Positions 50,581 through 62,180 of a stretch of DNA of 64,000 bases are shown here, in pieces. The stretch lies in NCBI GenBank assembly GCA_916048095.2, contig OU696581.1, positions 3,948,945 through 4,012,944 of the forward strand, in the 5' to 3' direction. Below the pieces are notes generated by a model that searched no databases, was not told the origin of the DNA, and saw only the letters and a list, made by a program, of their open reading frames with translations. Source of the DNA: Sacculina carcini. Taxonomy: Eukaryota; Arthropoda; Thecostraca; Sacculinidae. Position 1 is the first letter of the stretch. Every line of letters starts with the position of its first letter. Both the position numbers and the translations under genes were made by a program.

Positions 50581-52019
50581 AAGTCTGCATACATAGATAT
50601 GTGCAGATATGATATGCATTATTGTACGTACATTGACTTTTAGTAATTGTTGTATAGCCTTGATGTAAAACCTGAGCATACTACAACCTGAGCAACGCGC
50701 CTGGCGCAGGGAGCATTGTGACCGCACGTGACCGGTGGGGTCAACGACCTATAGTTTAGCGTGCGTGTAAGCTCAACCAGTGCCGAATTCATTCGCTTGT
50801 CAAGAGAGATGGCGATAATACACGGGTAGTGTTCCTACCGTATTTGCGTTCGCTGCAGTAGAAACGTACATACGTAACGAACGTAGAAAAAGCCCCAGTT
50901 TATTGCGTATACTCTCATCTCATACTATGGGAGTCATCCTTGAACACAATTGATGGCTGTCATCCCGGAGCATTGACAAACACAAGGTTGACAATGTTGC
51001 TCAGGTTTTATTCCGTGAATGTCTTACAAACATTATAACACAACGAAGATTCTTAGATCTTAGTACAATATCAGAGTATAACAATCCGTAGATTAATCCA
51101 CGAGACGTGCGAAACTAGTTGGAGGGAAACAACAGAGTTGATGCAAATATGTCATGTTTATTCCTCCCAGCTTTTTGTTTTACAGGAAAATCATATATCC
51201 ATACACTCAAAACGCTAGAGCTGTGCAAGTTCTGCCGTGTCCCTGTATGCGCGGCACAAAATGTTGTATGATGGAAACACAATGCTACACTGGATTTCAT
51301 TTGACAAACTTGTGTACTGTACAAAAATGCGAGAAAGTAGACCGCTCAATTCAACTCTATATGGAGAATACTTTATTTCGGGTTGAATAAATTGTGGAGA
51401 ATACTTTATTTCTGGTTGAACAAATTGTACAAAAGCAGATCGCTAACAATTCCATTTCTAACATTATAGACAACTTCATTTGTAGCTATATTACGAGCTA
51501 AATGCATTGCACAAAAATTTGGAAAGATCGCTTAATAGTTCATTTCTCATAGATATATAGAGGGCACTCTCAACAGTCCAACTAATAGTCACATTGGCTC
51601 CTTTAGGACTTTAACATCTTGTCTGAGCACTACTCATCACAGATTTTATACCGTCTTCAATCAAATCATGGATCATATTGATAGAGAAAGACACATAGGT
51701 TAAGCTAAGACATCCAATGAACCACATTGATGTTTCAGCCTAACCCCTAGTTGAAATATATTTTCCCGATTCAACAACCGATAAACAAAAAAAATAATCG
51801 CACGTAGAACCTTATCAATAATAAAATCACACAACAAAACTCCAAAGGGAATCATGCAAAAACAATGGCATCCATGATGTAGAAAATGGAAAAAGTGAAA
51901 GAAAAGGAAATAACTAATAAAAAATAGGAAACAAATGTTTAGTAGGAATGCTGAATGAAATGCTAAATCAAGCATGGGGTCGAAAAGAAAGACATCCCAT
52001 CAAGAAGAACTAGAAAAGT
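50581..52019. other. no gene seen; small tandem duplication
   Basis: TGGAGAATACTTTATTTC occurs twice within 40 bp (about 51361 and 51396). Otherwise unrecognised AT-rich DNA. The part from about 51690 onward may already belong to LINE-derived sequence next to the array. Confidence 0.4.
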
Positions 52020-53520
52020 TTCAACTGAAAACTAGACCAGCAGTAGAGAACACAAGACACAACACAATTCACACAGAGGTAGATCAGCCACATAGCTTCA
52101 GATAATAGACAATCAGAAGAGAACACGACACAATTCACACAGAAATAGACCAGACACATAGCTTGGCACTTAGTTCGTCAAACGTTGTGATATACACAAG
52201 CGACAACGCATGGCCTTACTACTATGCGCAAGATCTGATAAAGAAGACAAGATTCACTCAAAACTAAACTGCCAGAAGAGAACACGACACAACTCACAGA
52301 GAAATAGACCAGACACATAGCTTGGCACTTAGTTCGTCAAACGTTGTGATATACACAAGCGACAACGCATGGCCTTACTACTATGCGCAAGATCTGATAA
52401 AGAAGACAAGATTCACTCAAAATTAAACAGCCAGAAGAGAACACGACACAACTCACACAGAAATAGACCAGACACATAGCTTGGCACTTAGTTCGTCAAA
52501 CGTTGTGATATACACAAGCGACAACGCATGGCCTTACTACTATGCGCAAGATCTGATAAAGAAGACAAGATTCACTCAAAATTAAACAGCCAGAAGAGAA
52601 CACGACACAACTCACACAGAAATAGACCAGACACATAGCTTGGCACTTAGTTCGTCAAACGTTGTGATATACACAAGCGACAACGCATGGCCTTACTACT
52701 ATGCGCAAGATCTGATAAAGAAGACAAGATTCACTCAAAACTAAACAGCCAGAAGAGAACACGACACAACTCACACAGAAATAGACCAGACACATAGCTT
52801 GGCACTTAGTTCGTCCAACGTTGTGATATACACAAGCGACAACGCATGGCCTTACTACTATGTGCAAGATCTGATAGAGACAAGATTCACTCAAAAATAG
52901 ACAACCAGAAGAGAACACGACACAACTCACACAGAAATAGACCAGACACATAGCTTGGCACTTAGTTCGTCAAACGTTGTGATATACACAAGCGACAACG
53001 CATGGCCTTACTACTATGTGCAAGATCTGATAGAGACAAGATTCACTCAAAAATAGACAACCAGAAGAGAACACGACATAATTTACACAGAGGTAGACCA
53101 GACACATAGCTTGGCACTTAGTTCGTCAAACGTTGTGATATACACAAGCGACAACGCATAGCCTTACTACTATGTGCAAGATCTCATAAAGACAAGATTC
53201 ACTCAAAAATAGACAACCAGAAGAAAACACGACACAATTCATACAGAAATAGACCAGACACATAGCTTGGCACTTAGTTCGTCAAACGTTGTGATATACA
53301 CAAGCGACAACGCATGGCCTTACTACTATGTGCAAGATCTGATAAAGACAAGATTCACTCAAAAATAGACAACCAGAAGAGAACACGACATAATTTACAC
53401 AGAGGTAGACCAGACACATAGCTTGGCACTTAGTTCGTCAAACGTTGTGATATACACAAGCGACAACGCATAGCCTTACTACTATGTGCAAGATCTGATA
53501 AAGACAAGATTCACTCACTC
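52020..53520 (-). repeat. tandem array, period 156-160 bp, about nine full copies, LINE-derived
   Basis: AGAAGAGAACACGAC recurs at 52114, 52274, 52433, 52592, 52751, 52907, 53063, 53219 (variant) and 53375: spacing 159-160, then 156. Each unit carries TAGCTTGGCACTTAGTTCGTC, GTTGTGATATACACAAGCGAC and GCCTTACTACTATG. The last two motifs occur once, diverged, at 54225-54285 just downstream of a minus-strand LINE C-terminus, so the unit looks like an amplified LINE 3'-UTR segment. The step from about 159 to 156 reflects the loss of a GAA (AAAGAAGACAAG versus AGAGACAAG). Confidence 0.92.
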
Positions 53521-54061
53521 ACTGGAGACTGAAAAAGAGAACTAATCAAGAGACCACAAGAGAGAAAAGAAAACACCATATAACACGAAGTCACAACACA
53601 AAATACAAGTCACGAGACAATTACACAAAACAACACAAAACAAAAACACGTGCTCACAGAAACTGGAAAGATTACATAAGAGCAGAAATAAGAAAATAAC
53701 AAACTAATGAAAAGCGACATGAGGAGAGAAATTTGCTCGAGAGGCCACAACACATGAAACAACACAGGACACAAAACACGTGATGCTGTGCAATGTATAA
53801 CAGGAAGATTAAATGAAACGACAGTAATAGGACATGGACATATATGAAGTGGACATGGACATATATGAAATGATCGCCGGAATAAACAGTAGTCATATAC
53901 AAAAACTAATCAATTGAAGCTACTACATATGCACCGCCCGTACTCGTACAAACGCCCAGAGCAGTGTTGAAAGCCGTAGAGTCCCTCAGATCAGGTCCTT
54001 GTTCGCTGGAAAACTCAGAATAACAATGCAACGATAAATATACCAAGACACCGAACACATT
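53521..54061. other. unresolved LINE-like UTR sequence, no gene
   Basis: ACACAA-rich sequence between the array and the LINE fragment at 54.06 kb. It contains a 20-bp near-repeat (GGACATGGACATATATGAA twice at 53832-53870). Confidence 0.4.
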
Positions 54062-54440
54062 TCATATTACCGACAAACCAATGATTGAGAGAGAATATGT
54101 CATAAAAAAGAAGCAGAGGAAATCACAAGGCAAAATACACCACAAATCGCACAACAAAAACCACAAAACAAAAAAACACAATAGCACAACAGCAAAAGTC
54201 ACATAACACAGACACAGTTTGGCACATAGGCCAGCAAACGTTGTGATATACACAAGCGACAACACTCCGGCCTTACTACTATGCATCAGCTCTGAAAAAT
54301 AAGAAAGTAGTGAAGTAATATGAGAAGGAAGATAATTATAGATGCGTGGACCGAAGAAAGCAAAATATTTAAAGGATCTTAGATTTAGAGGATACCAGAT
54401 TAGCTATGAAGTAACCACCACGATGCAAAATAGAAGTGGT
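54062..54440 (-). mobile_element. LINE C-terminus plus 3' UTR containing a single array unit
   Basis: On the minus strand 54400-54310 reads LKYFAFFGPRIYNYLPSHI, the CR1/L2-like C-terminal motif. It is followed (54290-54190) by the GCATAGTAGTAAGGCC ... GTCGCTTGTGTATATCACAACG stretch that forms the core of the tandem array. It shows the source of the array. Confidence 0.75.
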
Positions 54441-54544
54441 GAACACCAGCCATTCATCGCGGTCACAAGCAGCGTACGCCAGCCAGCCATTTACCAAGCG
54501 CACTCGTTTCTACGCCCATAACAGTGCTTAACGCCGTTGAATAA

Positions 54545-54718
54545 CATTCATTCATTCATTTATTTGTATAGCGCTCATCCAGGGACACAAGCGCGGCAAA
54601 CTACAACGAAATTGGGAAAATAAAAACATTAAACATGAAAGCACCGCTCACACACACAAAATAACATGCGGACAACTACAAAAGCCAACTACGCTAGGAC
54701 GATAGTATGAATAATAAT
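54545..54718 (-). mobile_element. LINE 3' tail
   Basis: Reverse complement reads CCGCGCTTGTGTCCCTGG, then ATGAGCGCTATACAAATAAATGAATGAATGAATG: the GCGCTATACAAAT tail with (GAAT)n typical of CR1/L2-like LINEs and their SINEs. Confidence 0.7.
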
Positions 54719-55576
54719 AATAATAAATAAATATATTTCCTTTAGCGCATATAAATACACATGCGCGCAAAATTACAATTGAATAGCAAGAAGAAAACAC
54801 ATATAGCAAACACTTATACACACACAACACTCAAACAATACACAATACAGGAAGAGCAAAATCAGATGAGGTTCACAAAACAAATATAATTTTGTATCGC
54901 AAATAACTAAAAACAGATCACACAGAAGCATATGGAGTAAGAGAGTGAGAGACAGCGTCAAACGATTGATCAAACAAATATTTAAACAAAGAGGACTTGA
55001 ACGAATGGAAGGAGGAAGATTGAACAATATTAGAGGGAAGACAATTAAGCAGACGCGGAGCAAAAAATAAAAACGATTTAGAAGACCAGGTAGACTCATT
55101 CAAAGCTCTAGAACATACGAGTGATAAACGATGCTAATACCACCACCACAGGACTTGCTAGAAAGTGAGCGGGAAGAGTGGAGAAATTTGTAGAACGGAG
55201 GAAGCTGAACAGAAAAAGTCGCAACGTCAGTATCGAAAAGACAAGGTTCAACCAAACATAAGAACGATAAATGATGAAAAGAACAAAGATAGGAGACGAA
55301 ATCAAACTTATAGCGACAAGAGCGGATATTTATAAGACCAAACGGGAGTGATGAGCGCGAAACAGAGACACTAGGGGTGACAGGATGTAAGGCAGAAGTT
55401 TGACGAGAGCTAGTGGGACAAGTGAAAGAGGAAGTGACAGTGCGGGAACGAATACTATTTCGGACGGCGACAAAAGAAGGACAATCAGATGAGAAAGATG
55501 ATAACTCCAGCCAGGTTCCTGTCGACTCACAAAATAAAAATAATAAAACAACTAGACATTTGCATAACGACTGCAT
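54719..55576 (-). mobile_element. internally deleted CR1/L2-like LINE
   Basis: Minus-strand frame 55576-55100 is the beginning of an endonuclease ORF (FGLINIRSCRYKFDFVSYL, FLCLVEPCLFDTDVATF, SCGGGISIVYHS). Immediately after, 55103-54918 is the extreme C-terminus (NESTWSSKSFLFFAPRLLNCLPS). A 3' UTR ends in TATATGCGCTAAAGGAAATATATT followed by (ATT)n at 54719. Most of EN and all of RT are missing with a clean junction near 55100, giving a short 0.86-kb element. Confidence 0.8.
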
Positions 55577-55950
55577 TTGACGATGCTAAATTGGATGAAG
55601 GATGTTTGAGGACGTATTTACTATTTATTGTGCTCTGTGCGTCCATGTTGATTTAATTTGAATGTATGGATTTGTTGTGTATGCTGCTATATATGTAGCC
55701 CATGTAACCCACATACACCTACGCACATGTACGCACAGAATTTTACAATCAGTCAAGCTCAAAAGCATAACATTTCGGGCAATGTAACACAAGTATACCT
55801 ATGCGAATGCACGTACACAGCCCCTAAATCAGTCAATCCTAGTAGCACTATACTGATTCAGACAATGTAACACACACACCTATGCACATGCACATACTCA
55901 ATCTTTTAAATCAGTCAGACTTAAAAGAAATTTAGGAACTAGTTCAGTTC
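55577..55950. repeat. degenerate ~85-bp tandem repeat
   Basis: The motif CACACATACACCTACGCACATGTAC with following AATCAGTCA... recurs about three times (55700, 55790, 55870) with many changes. No gene. Confidence 0.55.
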
Positions 55951-56150
55951 AGTGTATTTGTTATAGCGCCTGTCATACATGGGCGCGCGGCAGCTAAACA
56001 GTATGAACAAGCGGACAAAGCTAAAACAGTTACAATAAAACGAAAACAAGCTATAAATACAATTACGGAAACAATACAAAGAACACACGAATGAATAAAT
56101 ATTACACTATTCAAATAACGCAATGAACACATTTACACAATGAGAACACA
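55951..56150 (-). mobile_element. LINE 3' tail
   Basis: Reverse complement ends GCGCCCATGTATGACAGGCGCTATAACAAATAC, the same tail class as the LINE ending at 62118. No coding remains. Confidence 0.6.
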
Positions 56151-56860
56151 TGCATATTGTTAGTCTACACACAGCATTTCGGATGTAAACACGCACATCG
56201 CAATGTTAATTATAACTGCTAAGCTCATCTATGGAAACTCAACACAAAGCAATTGAAGAAAGAGAAAATCTGGTCCGACTGAAACTTTGTTACAACCAAC
56301 CAGTCAGTGGAACACAAGCACCCACCAAAACGGGATAGATAGTGAGTCACAAATCAATCACCGCAAACAGACATCAAATTAGAAATTGAGAGTATTGATA
56401 ATAACAATCAAACAGGAAACAGCAACCAATCAGATTCACATGGTAAGACACCAGTGATCGCGCGGGAACTTCACCTATTTGGTAGAATATATTTCAAATG
56501 CTACCAACTAAAAAATTAGTGACGTCATGGTCGTTTGCATGACGTCACCACCTTCATCAGTCTGACGTCACATTACAGAGTTTGGGATTATGATATTTGT
56601 ATAGACCTCCAAGTCTGACATCTGACAAGTCAGGATAGTTTTACAAGCACCAGAAATGTGTTAACAAGACAAGACGCTTAAGGTAAACTCTGCAATTGTT
56701 TTTATTCACTTATAGTGTACATATTTGGACTAACATCAATTTACGGTTCGAATATAGGAAGAAATCTGCAAAATGAGATTTTAATGTGATTTTCACATCT
56801 ATGCATAACTTCTTGATTTGTCTACCATTTAGACCACGTGCATTCACAAAGTTTATTACA
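56151..56860. other. no gene seen
   Basis: Ordinary intergenic DNA; only a short GTGACGTCA-type repeat (56519-56575) stands out. Confidence 0.5.
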
Positions 56861-57050
56861 GCTCCCCAGTAGCTCAGTGGTTAGGCGATGAACTCTCGTG
56901 TCAGGGGTTAACGGTTCTAATCCTGGCCTGGGTTCATTCATTAACACATCCAATTGAGTCTAGCGGGAGTGACCACTGTAGATGGTCTCACAGTGGGGCG
57001 CGCCATATAGTCTAAACTGGCTGGTGCGCGCTTAAAACTCCAATAACAAC
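56861..57050 (+). mobile_element. tRNA-derived SINE
   Basis: The head is tRNA-like: GCTCCCCAGTAGCTCAGTGG holds an A box (TAGCTCAGTGG) and GGTTCTAATCC fits a B box, about 35 bp apart. A tRNA-unrelated body (GTCTAGCGGGAGTGACCACTG ... CAGTGGGGCGCGCC) follows. The tail GCGCGCTTAAAACTCCAATAACAAC resembles LINE tails in this window. The acceptor stem does not pair well, so it is not a functional tRNA gene. RNA polymerase III would start it; mobilisation would depend on a LINE with a similar tail. Confidence 0.8.
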
Positions 57051-57274
57051 ATTGTATATCTCTTGGTTCTTTAACTCTTCGTTATATGATACTGTTGGCT
57101 ATCTGTGTTGCGATTATGGTGTAAGTCTTCGTCACTGAAGGCTTCATACTTTATGGATAATATCTGTTTTACAGTGGCCGTTGCAAAGGCTATCACTCAA
57201 CCTTCATCTGATCTGATCTGAGTAGTGGATGACTGGTAGTATCTGTAGTTATGTCGGTGTTGTTTGATTATGTA

Positions 57275-57525
57275 TTATGCGGGAGAGTATGTGAGCCAGT
57301 TGGAGCGTGTATGGTTGTGTCCGTGTCTGCGCGTGTGACTTAAGCGATTGTGTGTTGTGTTCATGCTCCGCGGCGGCGAGCAAGTGACCAGCTCATGTGT
57401 GACGGTGAGGCTGTATGTATCGTGTGGGAGCCGTGTTCGAAGTTAGTCGGTGGTGATATGTCTTGTAGGCGCACGTGGGGCAGTGATGCCCACGCGCGCC
57501 TGTCTGTAGATATATTTTAGTTTTG
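57275..57525 (+). repeat. R1 hairpin repeat, copy 2
   Basis: Blocks in the same order as copy 1, with a shortened middle. The hairpin is GGCGCACGTGGGGCAGTGATGC with its partner arm GCCCACGCGCGCC (about 57469-57500), closing with CTGTCTGTAGATATATTTTAG. Confidence 0.7.
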
Positions 57526-58133
57526 TGTTTCGTTTACAGTTGAGATGTGAATTTGTATTATATTTTCCTTTTTGCGTACAGCTCTGTTGTTTTGGCTCTC
57601 AACTAATTTTTGCGCTTGAAGCAGATTTTGCCCAGTTTTGTGAGATGCCCCTGCTGAACTGGTGACCCTCAAAAGTAAACTGAACGTATTTGCTGGGAAC
57701 TTATCTTACCTTCGATTTTATCATGCTCATGATCTCGAATGATACATAGCCGCGCTTTTTCGAATAGTTAACGGTATCCCCTCTGGCTTGTTGTTTCATT
57801 GCAATGTTCCTCTCACGCCTCTGACGTTAAAATATGTTTTTTATTCTCAAACATATTGAAATAACTTGTGATTATTTCACATGGAGAATGGGTTGACAAG
57901 ATTTCCAGCAGTTTCTTTATTTTCAGTGGTGTTTGTGTTTTCTTGTCTTAATTTTGATCAGTCTGTCATTGGCACTGTCATGGCTTTGGCATTTATTCTT
58001 CGAATCTCTTAGTGACCGGCAGGCGACTGTTATGCTAAAACATTCGTGTTTTATAGCTCGCTCGTATTTCATTTGCTATGTTTCCTTGTTTCAGTGTTTT
58101 GTTGGTGACGTCATTTGAGAGGGGGCTTCCGAC
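57526..58133. other. 5' flank of GPN3
   Basis: Between R1 copy 2 and the GPN3 start. It presumably contains the promoter; no specific element can be assigned. Confidence 0.4.
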
Positions 58134-61100
58134 ATGAGATATTGCCAGTTAGTGATGGGTCCCGCGGGCTCGGGCAAGGTATGCGCGATTGTTGTTCTCT
58201 CATTAAACAATACTCTCATTAAATAATATTTCCAATTATTGAAAATTTTGATTGCCTATTTTAAACTGTTTTCACATGCGTGTGTACGTGTTTGTATGTG
58301 TATTGGTGTGAGTGTATTTGTGTATATATATCAGGGGTTGAATTTTTTTTTAAAAAACAAGACAAAACCCATGTTTTTTCAACAAATATACCAAAAACCA
58401 ATGTTTTTTTGTTTTTTTTACACTTTGCACACACAAATAATAAAGTGCACCATGCTATTTAGTATATAGTTATACATATTTTAGTACCACTTACCAAGAG
58501 TTTTGTAAATTTTCAAGAAAGAAAGTAAATCATAAAAGTGTACACACAGGATCTTGAATTTCACCTTGTAGCAAATATAGGCAACGATTTTTAAACCGCT
58601 TTCAATTGCGAAATCAGTCGATTTTAGTTTCCACATATGTTTGCAAAGTCCAAATCCAAATACCCAGTGGCCTTATTCATGAAAACCTAGTGACTAAAAA
58701 TCGTTTTGTCCATTGAAGTTTATTCATGTTTGTTTTCTGTGGTGTGATCGTGTGCAGTGAGAGAGTGTGTGAGGGATTGTGTTTGAGTGTGTCAACGTCT
58801 GTGTGATCGTGTATGGCTTAATTGTGTATGGCGTGCGAGAGTGCGTGAGCGAGTGTGTGTAGTTGTTTCGATGTGTGTGTATGCGTTTGTTGAGTATGCA
58901 TGTCCCGCGGCGGCGAGCGATTGACCGGCTCGCCGCTGATCGGTTGTCGCAGTGGATGTGAGGACTGAGTGCGTGTGTGTGTGTCCGTGTGTGCTCCCGT
59001 GTGTCACGGTGTGAGCTAGGAGTCGTGTTCGTGGTGCGGTTGGAGTGTGACGACTTGTAGGCACGCGTGGGGCAGTGATGCCCACGCGCGCCTGTCTGAA
59101 TATATTTTAGTTTTATTTCTGCTACATTTTCAAAGTAGACACATTTTTAACTCAGAGGCTTCTAAGAATAGTGTTTTTCAAAGAAACTCAAATGTTTTGT
59201 CGTAAAAATTTAGGATTTCTCATGAATACCAACTACAATGCTTCCCCAGCAAAAACCAAAAATGTTAATAAAAATGTTTCCCATATCGTGCAAACCCATA
59301 AAATCATGCCAAAAAGCAACATTTATAAAGATTTAAAACTGTATTTATTAACTCATTTACTTGTTCTGAAAATATTTGATAATTCTTATATGAGAAAAGT
59401 CATTTCTGTCAATAAAACCAATAAAAAAAGGTCCTTACGTATTATCGGGAGGACCTGATCATGGCTAACCTAACCTAACCTAACCTTACCCACCCATGCT
59501 CAGGTCCTCCCGATAATACGTAAGGACCAAAAAAAACTTGTTTTTATATATAGAAAACACTTGGTTTAAACCAAACAAAACCTGATATATATATATATAT
59601 ATTTCGCGCTTGCAAACGAGATCAAACTGCATTGCTATTTCACATGTAGCAATTTTCTTTTTGTTCGATTCCATGTCTCTAGCCAATATCTAATCGCTTC
59701 TATTCACACAACTCAACAACTTCCCCATATTACGTACCGATTTACCAGATGATGATGGAGTTACCAGACTCCATCATCAGACACAAATCATATGAGAACA
59801 CATTAACAACGCAAATACCAGTACACAATCACTACAACATTCAAACAATAATATTTATGTCCAAGCAAACATATATATATATATATATATATATTTATGA
59901 AGAAAGAAAAGAAAACACAAATGACTGCCACTTTTTGTGTTTTCTCTTCTTTCTTCATATATGTCGAAAACTCCTTCTCTAATTTCTTCTCCTTCTCCTC
60001 TCTGTCGATCTCCTTCTACCTCGTGTGATCTTACAGCCTCTCAGTTTGCGTCTTTTCTCTCTGCGAAAATTGATTCTGTTCTAAAGAATATCCCTCCTTT
60101 CCGATCATCCCTCTGTCATACTCGCACTTCCGAAAATTTTCCTTCATTTTCTTTTGTCTCTCTTCCTGACATTCTCCACCTTTTGTCTTCAATCAAGATG
60201 TCCCACTCTCCCTCGGACTCAATTAATTTTCGAGCTATTTCTGTGTCTCTTCCTTCTCTTGTGCCTTACCTTCTCCACCTTATCAACTCTTCTTTTCTGC
60301 ATGGTGTTTTCTTGCCAGACAAACATTTATTACATTTATTACATTTATTACATTTAAACATTCATAACAGCTATTGTTCGACCCATTATAAAAAAACCTA
60401 CTCTTGATCCCGCTGATCTCACCAATTACCGTCCTATATCTCTCCTCAGTCTTCCCTCCAAACTCCTTGAATCCGCTATTCCATTGCAACTCTCTCCTTA
60501 CATCTCCAAATCCCTTGACCCGTGTCCATCTGGTTTCCGCTCTGCTCACTCTACTGAATCTGTACTTATTTCCTTGTGTAATGATACCCTTTCACACTTC
60601 TCCTACCGTCAATCTGTCCTCTTGGTATTACTTGATCTGTCCTCGGCTTTTGATCTTGTTAGTCATCCTATTATTATTCGTGATCTTTCCTGTTTGGGTC
60701 TATCTTCTTCCGCCCTTTCTCTTCTGAAATCTTACCTCACTGATCGTACTTACTCAGTTGACTTCAATTCCTCTACCTCCGCTCACTTCCCTCTTCGATC
60801 TGGTGTTCCCCAAGGTTCCGTCCTTGGCCCACTATTATTTAATCTTTATATGTCTTCTCTTTGCCTTGTTCTTCGAAAACATTCCATTACTTTCAAAATC
60901 TATGCCGATGACATCCAATTCCTCATTCCTGTCACTCCTGATACTCCCTCCTTTCTCTCTGATATACTTTCTGAAATTTCCTCATGGGCCGCCTCTCGGC
61001 AGCTGTACTTGAATACTTCTAAGTCGGAGTTCATCGTCTTCCATCCACCTCGTATTTCACCTCCTCTTCTCCCATTTCCTATCTCAACTGCTGTTCGCAA

Positions 61101-62125
61101 TCTCGGCTCTATCTTTGTCTCTTCGCTCTCCTGCTTTGACAATATCGTTTCTGTCGCTCGCACTTGTCGTCTTATTCTGCGCTCTCTCTACCCTATACGT
61201 CCCTATCTTGATAAAAATTCCGCCATCACTCTTGTTCATACTCTCATTTTCCCCAGGTTAGACTACTGCAACTCGCTTTACTTTAGTGCTCCTCGTTCTC
61301 ATCTCTTAATCCTTCAGCGTGTGATCAACCAATCTTGTCGATTTGTCTTTCATCCTACCTTTTCTCGCCACACGTCTCACCTACTTTTTCAACTCCACTG
61401 GCTTCCTATCATCCCACGAATTCATTTTCGCCTTTGCTGTCTCATTTACAAGCTTCAGCATGATCCTCACCAACCTTCTTATCTTGCTAATCTTTTGTCT
61501 CCCACTGACTCACACTCCTCTCGTCGCCCTCTTCCTCTCGCTTGTCCTCGTGCATCTAATGAATCTTCCTGGTCCTCTAAATCGTTCTTCTTTTACGCCC
61601 CTCGCTTGTATAATTCTCTTCCCTCTCATATCACCCGCGCCTCTTCATTTCGGTCATTCCGCCATCGGCTTCGCCTGTACCTTTTTGACATTTCATTTGA
61701 TCCCGTCTCTCACTCTCTCTCTCCTTTCGCCTCTCTGTGATATTGTTTGAACTATTTCTCCGTTTCATGATTGTTTCAATTCTCCTCGTTGTTCAATGTC
61801 TTATTTTTCCCTGTCTTGAGCACAGTTACTGCTTCCTTTCCTTCCTTGCTGCTTTATTTATTCTATTGTGAATGTTCTCTGTAATAATTCTTTGTCGATT
61901 TTATTGTTCGAACATACCACTTGATTTTTTGGAACTGTGCCCTTTGTGCTTGTGCTTGCTATTTACCAATTTTGGTTGTTTTGTGACTTCTCTTTCTTTT
62001 ACTTGCTCATTTCTCCCATATTCTTTAAAATTGTCGTTTTATCTCAATTGATGTTTTCCCTTTTTCGCGCTTGTGTTTTACCGGCGCTATAGCAAATACA
62101 CGTTGTTGTTGTTGTTGTAAAACTT

Positions 62126-62180
<55 letters not shown>

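Larger units (their letters stand above)
58328..59595. mobile_element. possible element bounded by ATATATCAGG-type inverted ends (GPN3 intron 1)
   Basis: TATATATCAGGGGTTGAATT (58325) and, inverted, CAAAACCTGATATATATAT (about 59576) resemble each other, and T/A-rich AAAACAAG-type sequence follows inside both. Between them lie R1 copy 3 and a palindrome. No coding. The pairing may be fortuitous because both flanks are TA microsatellite. Confidence 0.3.

Noticed and set aside
52655-52951. Minus-strand repetitive frame (CLVYFCVSCVVFSSG...) as a repeat protein
   Set aside because: Frame follows the 156-160-bp array only where unit length is a multiple of three, and motifs match LINE 3' UTR.
56861-56935. 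Functional tRNA gene
   Set aside because: A and B boxes are present but the acceptor arms do not pair and a tRNA-unrelated body with a LINE-like tail follows, so it is a SINE.
59470-59495. Interstitial telomere
   Set aside because: Only about four pentamers in a palindrome loop; too short to call a telomeric array.
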